Shown here piece by piece: positions 57,043 to 64,000 of a DNA stretch of 64,000 nt (within the stretch, counting starts at the first letter, position 1; the number at the start of each line of letters is the position of its first letter). The stretch is from Paraphysomonas bandaiensis (taxonomy: Eukaryota > Chrysophyceae). The notes beneath the pieces were generated by a model. That model did not search any database and was not told where the DNA came from. It saw only the letters and a list, made by a program, of their open reading frames with translations. A program made the position numbers and the translations under genes. The stretch is from positions 62,001 through 126,000 of the forward strand of contig CBFFRP010000150.1 in assembly GCA_965644295.1 (NCBI GenBank), read 5' to 3'.

Positions 57043-58937
57043 TTATCTTTCATCTGACAGAATCATGTCGGCACATTTCTCTGCAATCATCATGACTGGG
57101 GCCGTAGTATTTCCGGAAACAATATTCGGCATAATACTACAGTCAGCTATACGCAGACCATGTATACCATGCACTCGTAGTGATGAATCAACCACAGCAC
57201 CAGAGTCCGATTGAGGACCCATTTTACACGTACCAGCAGGATGAAAAATAGTTGTTCCAATCGCTATAAAAGTGTAAATATATGTTACTGAAATATTATT
57301 GCGACTTACATTTAGCGGCTGTTATAAGGTCATCTTTACTTGTTTTATTTCCTCCCGGTCTCCTTTCTCTTGGCGAAAATCTTTGAAGCGCTGGCTGTCC
57401 CACGATCTCTCTAGTCAGTTCAATGGATTTCACGGCGACATCGATATCCTTCTCAGTGGAGAGATAATTGGGAGCGATATGTGGGTGCGCCGACACATCT
57501 GCACAACAATGTAAGACAAAAAATATAGTGTTGACATTTATCTATTCCAAACAACTCAATTATATACGTACATCAAGATATAAATAATCACACGCCGTCA
57601 CGTATTACATAATTATTATAAAAACTACCTTTCGATGTGATGTGAACAGACCCTCTTGACGTTGGACGTAAATCACACACACTTGCAGTAAAACCATTAA
57701 AATCGTCTAAATCCATCCCGAATGCTGGTAATGACAAGGGCTGAATGTGATATTGCAGATTCGGTCGGGACTCCTCTTCCGAAGATTTCAGAAATGCACC
57801 CATTTGACTTGGGGCTGCTGCCAATGGTCCCGTGCGAGAGAAAGCATATTCCATACCAATTAAAGCTTTACCGAAGATGTTATTCGCACGTTTGTTCAAT
57901 GTTGGGGTGTTGTCTACCTCGTACGCAAGGCGGAGTTGCAAGTGATCTTGGAGGTTTTCACCTACCCCGACAATTTCTTTTCGCATTGGAACACCCGCCT
58001 TTTCAATAACATCACCCCGACCAATTCCGGACCGTTCAAGTATTTGAACGCTACCTATTGAACCTGCTGTCAAAATTACCTCCTTCGCAGCACGATAGTC
58101 CTGTACTTCAGATCCGTTTGGTCCATGTACGCGTGCGCCATAACACTCTTCGCCGTTATCACTGAGTAGCAATTCGTCAACAACCGCCTCCGAAATAATA
58201 TGGAGATTAGGGCGAGATGACCTAATAGGTTGGATAAAAGCTTGAAAAGTGTTAAGTCGCCACCCAGAATTTTGATTTACGTCAAAGTAATCCACTCCGG
58301 TGCATTCACCAGTGTTAAAGTCGGAAGTAGAGGGGATACCATATTCAATGGCAGCTTCCTTGAAGGCACGAAGAATCTCCCAATTGGAACGAACTTTCTC
58401 AATTCTCCACGGGCCACCCTTGCCATGCAAATCAGACTTTTCCCCATGATAGTCTTCATGCCGTGTCCACAATGAAAGAATATTTTCCCACCTCCAGCTG
58501 GGATCGTTTGTGCTTTCCGCCCAAGAATTATAATCCTCTGCCTGCCCACGCATGTATATCATACCATTGATAAGAGAACAACCACCTAGACCAAGTCCTC
58601 GTGGGTAGAGTAATGACCTTCCTCCTAATCCTTCTTCAGCAGCAGTTCTGAAACACCAATCTGAGCGAGGATTGTTAATAGTGAACAGGTATCCGACAGG
58701 AATATGAAACCAAACATAGTTATCACTTCTTTTTCCAGCTTCAAGCAGCAATACCCTATTATCTGGATTCTCAGACAATCTATTGGCTAACACACAGCCT
58801 GCCGGTCCGCTTCCAATAATGATATAATCGAAATGATTTGTAGCTGCTGTAAAGAAACGTTTAATGATAGGCCCCTTATGCAGCATATACAGCCCCTTTC
58901 TATGACTAGAAGATAACATGTTACTTATCTTATGCAT
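57043..58937 (-). CDS. GMC-family FAD oxidoreductase (choline/alcohol dehydrogenase-like)
   Basis: Three exons (58937-57629, 57498-57310, 57263-57043) in phase, about 572 residues. After a basic N-terminus ([20 protein letters not shown]) that looks like a mitochondrial presequence comes the FAD-binding '[20 protein letters not shown]'. GMC signature 1 is '[18 protein letters not shown]' and signature 2 '[17 protein letters not shown]'. The C-terminal GMC domain supplies the catalytic His in '[11 protein letters not shown]' and the Asn in '[19 protein letters not shown]', both canonical. Close relatives oxidise choline or long-chain alcohols; mitochondrial choline dehydrogenase is the most likely equivalent, but substrate specificity cannot be read. 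Intron 1 is 130 nt, intron 2 is 46 nt. It is head-to-head with the sulfotransferase gene. Confidence 0.9.
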
Positions 58938-59431
58938 TTGACAATGAATATCTTATTCTTTGGGCAATTACTTAGATAGTTCTTGCAATAGATAGATAGA
59001 TAGGATAGTTTGCTGCAATCATAGCAATAGTTACATACAGCAATATAGCAGAGTGGAACTCTTCATAGGTTAGATTGGAGAATACCACACCTACAGTAGA
59101 ATACATGCATATCATAGCTAGCTGCTATTATAAGGGATATTATTTCGGTAGTTTTTATAGTTAAAGTAAAAATTCTAACCAAAAGTTAGTTTTTACATCA
59201 CAAATTACTGAATTATAGAGTTGAAATGGATTATATTCTTCATTTTTTAGAGTTTTTATAGATTCTTCTATAAAAAACAAGGATTTTCGAAATCTCTCTC
59301 TAGACTTTATTGTTATGCACTATATACAGCCATAGGCCAGAGGTGTCGTCCAAGCACTCCATGCATACTTTATGTTGACTCTCTTAGTAGTGATCAGCCT
59401 TTAAGGCTTATTTCCTCTCCTTTACATATAC
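58938..59431. promoter_or_regulatory. Shared 5' region of the GMC oxidoreductase and sulfotransferase genes
   Basis: A 494-bp head-to-head spacer with a short (GATA)n tract (58988-59006) and imperfect AT-rich palindromes such as GTTTTTATAG / CTATAAAAAAC near 59245-59279. Confidence 0.35.
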
Positions 59432-61231
59432 ATGGAGTTGAGAATGAAATTACTCCTCTTATTATCCCTTCCTATTATCCAATCACTTTATCAGACAACC
59501 TCTATGCCTAATTTATATTTTATTGGCAGTTCCAAGAGTCAATCATCCTCATTAGCTCATCTTATGGTCCAACATCCTTTAATCAAAAACATTGATAAAA
59601 ACAATGATAAAAATAATCAAAAATCTCATAACTTTCATAGTAAATCATTAAAAATATCTCCAATAAAAAGATATCAATATTCTCATATATATACACAACA
59701 ATCTTATAAGATTCTAATGAATTATATACCATTTCATATGATTACCAGAGATAATATACATAATATATGTAAAGTATCATCTATTAATGGATATAAATGT
59801 AAAGATCAACATTTTTTATTAATGTTACGTAATCCAATGGAGAGAACGATATCAAGTTGGTGGGAAGATGAATGTAATATTCATAAGAAATGTAAAGATT
59901 TTAAATCTATTATTGAAATAGGTATTAATTATGCAGAGAAATTAGAAGGATGTTTCTCATCATATGGTATTCAATTGGATCGTTTCTTTATTAAGGTACG
60001 CAGAGGGAGAGACAGAGACTGGTATCGTGATATACTACAGAAGTGTCCATTAACTCCATCGAATATGATATGGAAACAATTGAATAATAGAGATGTCAAA
60101 TATATTAGAAGTAATCTATATGCACATCAACTTGTTCGTCTCTTTGCAATGGTTCCTCGTAACCAGACTTACATCATGATTGAAGAAAACTTCTTAAAGG
60201 ACCCTGTGAGAGAGATGCAGTATCTCTTTGATTGGCTCAACATTCCAATATACGGCTCGGCAAACGGATTTAAGAGCGCAGAACAGTTATACAATCTTAG
60301 CCAATCGTTATTGAGTAACGTTCGTTCCATTCCAACAGAAGTGAGGGAACAACAAGTGACACCTGTGCTGCCCGTATTGAAGGATTTATATCAGCACCAT
60401 AATGCTCTCTTAGAAATTCTAGTGGATAACCCTTATTACCCTCTGCGCTATTTAACTGACAGTCACTACCACAATGGAGATTGGGGAAGAGTCAATGAAA
60501 TTGTTGGTCAGACGCAATTCCCCCCCCGTTTCCGTACTCCACTATCGTTTACAGAAAACGGTATTTCTGAAGCCTCGTCTGTGCCTACAACATACTACCA
60601 CTTGTATGTCCCCTCGCTCTTCGGTAGGTACGCTGTCAGGAACGTAATGAATGAGCTGCGTACCAAGAGAGAAGTTGGAGGGTTTAAGTCTGTTTCTGGA
60701 AGTTTCGACGACATTATTCCGCCCGGACAGGTACATGTGATAATATGTCTGTCTGAACCGATAGAATTTGTAGTTGTTAGTTATAAACTCTGTTTGGAGA
60801 AGCAGAATTTACATAATCTTACTCTTATGGAGTATCTTCGGTCATTTAGTGGAGATAAAAACACAGTACTACCCATGTGCCCAAGCCCAGTGGGTGCCCA
60901 GACTCGACTTTTACAGGGCCGTGATCCGACCGATTTGTGGTTTGTGGCGGTGTCCGATATGCTGAACTTGGGTATGTGTCTTCTCCACTTTCAGATAATT
61001 GGGCATTTTCCTCCTCAATGTCAGTGTAGCAGCAGCTCTACATCCCCTATAGAAGTTACACATAGTCCCTCAAACATAAGCCATAATTTTTCTGATGAAG
61101 AGCTGAATTTCATTAATAGAATTGTGCAATCTGATCTAACGTTGTACGATTCAGCTAAACTAGAAATGTTGAGGCGTTTGAAAGTGGCACAAGATGTAAC
61201 AGGAGTACGTGTCTTATGTAAAAAATTATAG
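59432..61231 (+). CDS. Sulfotransferase-domain protein (heparan-sulfate/carbohydrate sulfotransferase-like)
   Basis: Intronless, 599 residues. A hydrophobic N-terminus (MKLLLLLSLPIIQSLYQ) resembles a signal peptide or type II anchor, pointing to the secretory pathway. 'LYFIGSSKSQSSSLAHLM' has the layout of the 5'-phosphosulfate-binding loop (normally GxxKxGTT), and 'LLMLRNPMERTISSWWEDE' is a good 3'-phosphate-binding motif (RNPxxRxxS). Together they indicate PAPS-dependent transfer of sulfate to a glycan in the Golgi. The family core is usually ~300 residues; the second half (residues ~350-599) is extra and includes 'ICLSEPIEFVVVSYKLCLE', which resembles a second, decayed 3'-binding motif, so this may be a tandem sulfotransferase with one degenerate unit. 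The first ~190 codons are extremely A/T-ending, the later ones balanced. Start alternatives are 59432 and 59444. Confidence 0.75.
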   Translation: MELRMKLLLLLSLPIIQSLYQTTSMPNLYFIGSSKSQSSSLAHLMVQHPLIKNIDKNNDKNNQKSHNFHSKSLKISPIKRYQYSHIYTQQSYKILMNYIPFHMITRDNIHNICKVSSINGYKCKDQHFLLMLRNPMERTISSWWEDECNIHKKCKDFKSIIEIGINYAEKLEGCFSSYGIQLDRFFIKVRRGRDRDWYRDILQKCPLTPSNMIWKQLNNRDVKYIRSNLYAHQLVRLFAMVPRNQTYIMIEENFLKDPVREMQYLFDWLNIPIYGSANGFKSAEQLYNLSQSLLSNVRSIPTEVREQQVTPVLPVLKDLYQHHNALLEILVDNPYYPLRYLTDSHYHNGDWGRVNEIVGQTQFPPRFRTPLSFTENGISEASSVPTTYYHLYVPSLFGRYAVRNVMNELRTKREVGGFKSVSGSFDDIIPPGQVHVIICLSEPIEFVVVSYKLCLEKQNLHNLTLMEYLRSFSGDKNTVLPMCPSPVGAQTRLLQGRDPTDLWFVAVSDMLNLGMCLLHFQIIGHFPPQCQCSSSSTSPIEVTHSPSNISHNFSDEELNFINRIVQSDLTLYDSAKLEMLRRLKVAQDVTGVRVLCKKL

Positions 61232-61617
61232 CATTAAGTTTTGATCGCATTAATAAATAACCAACATATTAGTTTTTTATTGGTTCTCATATTATACTTG
61301 ATTTGTCAAGTCGATTTTAACATGGTTGCAAATAAATTGAATGCTTTGTTGATTTTCAGACGCAGCCTGCACGCAACAAATATGTAGCGGTTGTGGAAAT
61401 AATAATGTGTCATAGCCTGTGGACTACAATATATCGTTCTGTTGTAGTAGATACCAATGTGAGATAAAAAGGAAAGAGTACGATTTCTTAATTGACAAAC
61501 TATCGCCATCATCTGTTGCTTTCTATAGCAATAATAATAATTCTACAGCCTGACATTATAATCCGTCGTTGCAGGTTGTGTTTTTATATTATATATACTC
61601 CAGGGATAGTAGGAATC
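61232..61617. other. Intergenic spacer
   Basis: Sulfotransferase 3' flank with AATAAATAA soon after the stop (61251-61259), a possible polyadenylation signal. No other feature. Confidence 0.35.
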
Positions 61618-62073
61618 CCTCAACAAAGTATTCCTCATTCGTTCCAGGATGTCTGTTTATATTCAAAGAATAGAGTACCTTGTTCCACACAAGCATTTGG
61701 CTATAAGTGGACAGAACAATATCTACTGACTATATATATGCGGTTCACGTTAGTTTCCAGGAGAAATATCTTCGGTACTTATACCCCAGAACACCACGAA
61801 AAGGCACGTGTGAATCCACCTCAAGGGCATCCGGGGTATTAGACTGCCTACTAGTGAAGTCAAGCATCCTGGCTATAGCAGTTTATCTTAAGGACAGAGT
61901 GCGAAAGTGTCTGCACCTTGTTGATGCTTGCGGTGACGCTCAATCAGCTTTCGTAGTGCTAAATAGTAGTATATCAGAGTTAAGCACTAGTTAGTTAAAT
62001 TGTGTGCTACATTAGTTATGACTCTTAGACGCCTATTATTATTGCTAATAATCATATATTATTCACTACTACA
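61618..62073. repeat. Dispersed repeat copy with an internally inverted segment
   Basis: The left tip and the right part (61815-62073, with CCACCTCAAGGGCATCCGGG, hairpin at 61902-61953 and the CGCCTATTATTATTGCTAATAATC end) are in plus orientation. The middle (61672-61810: TTGTTCCACACAAGC, GCGGTTCACGTTAG, CCCAGAACACCACG) is in minus orientation relative to other copies. Confidence 0.8.
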
Positions 62074-63023
62074 GAGGGATGTAGAAAACAATATGTTGCA
62101 ATATTATTGCAAGGCAGTTTCCCAACAATACTATTGCAAGTGATTAGTGTCAATTTTAACGGCAGTAATACATTAGTGTGTATTCTATTCTAGTCATATA
62201 AAGGTTATAGGATAACGAAATTCACTACGCTGCCAAGAGCAGAGATTAAATATACTGCATATTGCTTTGCTGGGCTGTGTAACAGTTAATTGGCTATTAA
62301 TTTGACACAGGTTGTAGTAAATTATAATTGCCAATATTTTCCCAATTAGTGGCAACTAATTAATACTAAACTATACTCTAGTAGCTAGACATTAGCTGCC
62401 AAAATAGCTTGATCAACTGTCATTACATTCCAGTAGTGGCAATTCATACATACAAACATTAGTAGCTTTAAATGCCGAGGAGTCGTACCTTGTGCAAAGT
62501 AGTCATATCATTCTTAGCTCTACACGAAAAACGAAAATAGTATTGTTGCCGCTAATCGGCAATTAATTGAAGCAGGTTGTAGTCAATAATTTACTGTCTC
62601 GATTTCAACTATAATTATTACTATTTCCCTTCTTAGCCATCATCGGTGACGTCGTCATCAACACATTCATTCATAATTACTTGAAAGATACCAAGTGTCG
62701 TAGGATGTATACTTTTTGCGCCACACTGATAACATTCCTACTCCCCATTTCATTATATAACATTCCTGTCAACTACCAATTATTGTGCTCATGAGTGACT
62801 AATAGTATCTCGACTGTATAGAACTACTATATATCCATCGCATGACATACGATTTCAATTATTAATACTACAATCTACAATAGCAAACAAGTATAACACT
62901 GTGGTAAATATCGTCGACATATTATTCTATTCGTATACAACTACGACCAAATCAAGCGTCATGAACATATCGCACAGCAGTAAATATTTTATAGCTCAGT
63001 TATGATTTTCGATTGCTAGGTTC
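62074..63023. other. Intergenic region, no gene recognised
   Basis: AT-rich. Two copies of a CAGGTTGTAGT-containing segment (about 62308 and 62571) are the only internal repeats noticed. Confidence 0.4.
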
Positions 63024-64000
63024 TTATAGCTCAGCTGCCGGCCCCCCCATGTCATCCTCGTTGTCCATATCCCGCTGCAAAAACTCGTCCGATGGCAGAG
63101 CAGTACGCATATCCCTCCATAGATCACTCAAAGAATCCTCAAATTCTACTACTGTGACAGGTTTGTTCGCATCATCGATCAAATGATTAACACTTCGTTT
63201 GGCTTTGGCGTAGTGAGTCTTATTCTACAATGCAACGTAAGGTTAAAGGTATCTACCTGAAAACGTCGATATATACTACCTGGGTCCACGAGTACGACCC
63301 GTTGGGGGTCCTGGGAGTGGCCTCCCATGGCTTGAGAGATATATTAAGCTTATTTTGCAATATATCAACTTGTTTGTTTTGACTAGCCGTCAGTTGCTGT
63401 ACGGCCCTATTGTATAGTCTTTCATGCACCGGCCCTTCAGACCCACCCCCTTTATATGCCTTCGCCCGGCTGCTGATTTCCGGAACATGGGAAGTTTGTC
63501 CAGTTTTCCCAGTTGCTTCGGTCTCTGCATCGGCATGTTTCTTGCGCATAGAAACAGTTTGTCTGGAGACAGGATCCACTTCAATGACACTACGTTGCAT
63601 CATCTTCTCCTGCAGTTTTTTTGACCTGGCATTGAGCTGAGGGTGGAAAGTCAGCTCTCTCGACTCAATTTCATCAACTATCTGCTTCCGTTGGTCGTTA
63701 CGACGTAGCTTCTCCTAAAATACGTGCACAGAGTTATTCATCAAATATGATATGTAGTCCATAATGGTTCACCTTATGATAGTTAAAGAAGTCGTCTGGA
63801 GTGGATTTCGTTTTACCCATCCGCTGCAGGTATTTCTCGGATGTTTTCGCGCCTTCCCGCTTCGGGGTAAATGTGCAGTTTTCCATTTCTCTCTGCAGTT
63901 ACATGACGAACGGTTCGTAAAAAAATGCCATGTACCTCTTTGACCTCCTCCCGACGTTTCGCCATCGCAGCAGCGCGCTTCGATGCCATCCCGGGTAGCC
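63024..64000 (-). CDS. 3' part of a charged coiled-coil protein (5' end beyond the window or ATG at 63989)
   Basis: Exons 63989 or beyond-63936, 63892-63773, 63714-63281, 63224-63024, in phase, about 255 residues visible. The sequence is highly charged and helical: 'MASKRAAAMAKRREEVKE', then 'NCTFTPKREG' with 'TSEKYLQRMGKTKSTPDDFF', then 'ELTFHPQLNARSKKLQEKMM'. The spaced F-T-P-K / F-H-P-Q-x-N-x-x-S-K-K-L motifs recall a group of protist flagellar or cytoskeleton-associated proteins with 'FxPxIN' repeats, but I cannot name the family. The C-terminus is acidic ('EDSLSDLWRDMRTALPSDEF'). The frame is open to the right edge, so the start is uncertain. Introns are 43-58 nt. Confidence 0.65.

Overview
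The window is nuclear DNA from an intron-rich, AT-rich unicellular eukaryote. Genes on both strands carry many short introns (mostly 42-130 nt) with canonical GT-AG ends, and TAA, TAG and TGA all act as ordinary stops. The best lineage clue is the 684-residue protein at 27511-29845. Its N-terminal domain (RGKWSPEEEAYANRLIEEF, then a TLRTFL...CDPMRISKKF...IGK block) closely resembles a Myb/SANT-like domain I know from diatoms and oomycetes, so a stramenopile is the best guess; I cannot prove it from the window. A MAK/ICK-type kinase and a soluble-adenylyl-cyclase-type cyclase would fit a flagellated cell.

Layout, left to right: the end of a DUF1254/DUF1214 protein (2-229); a 19-exon coiled-coil/LRR protein (642-3550, minus); a doubtful small gene (4259-4513); Integrator subunit 6 with a C-terminal WW domain (5085-8296, minus); a long tetranucleotide microsatellite (8521-8744) and a gene-poor stretch; an ADCY10-like cyclase (10656-14737, minus) head-to-head with an amino-acid transporter (15610-17315); homoserine kinase (17589-19487, minus); a PX-domain AGC kinase (20896-22788, minus) head-to-head with a putative nuclear regulator (23648-24814); the Myb-like regulator (27511-29845); a nested fold-back element (30205-31690); PCNA (31880-32762, minus) head-to-head with a 2430-residue coiled-coil protein built on about 64 near-identical 84-bp repeats (33377-40947); a repeat-rich interval (41.2-43.7 kb); an EF-hand Na+/Ca2+,K+ exchanger (44151-46172, minus) head-to-head with an eight-repeat annexin ending in a WW domain (46856-50177); a second repeat-rich interval with a gene relic (50.5-52.2 kb); a MAK/ICK-like kinase (52614-55218, minus) head-to-head with a deiodinase-like protein (55700-56365); a GMC oxidoreductase (57043-58937, minus) head-to-head with a sulfotransferase (59432-61231); another repeat copy; and the 3' part of a coiled-coil protein (63024-64000, minus).

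Exon-intron structures were worked out by hand from splice signals and reading phase. For the LRR, INTS6, cyclase, transporter, homoserine kinase, PX kinase, Myb-like, PCNA, giant coiled-coil and annexin genes the summed exon lengths are multiples of three with every junction in phase. One junction in the MAK-like gene could not be reconciled.

The genes do not form an operon-like pathway. Recurrent themes are divergent gene pairs with simple-sequence DNA in the shared 5' region, a calcium/cAMP/lipid signalling flavour (cyclase, exchanger, annexin, PX kinase), AT-biased codon use in 5' coding ends, and one dispersed repeat family present in at least seven copies that carries a conserved hairpin with a GNRA-type loop and compensatory base changes.
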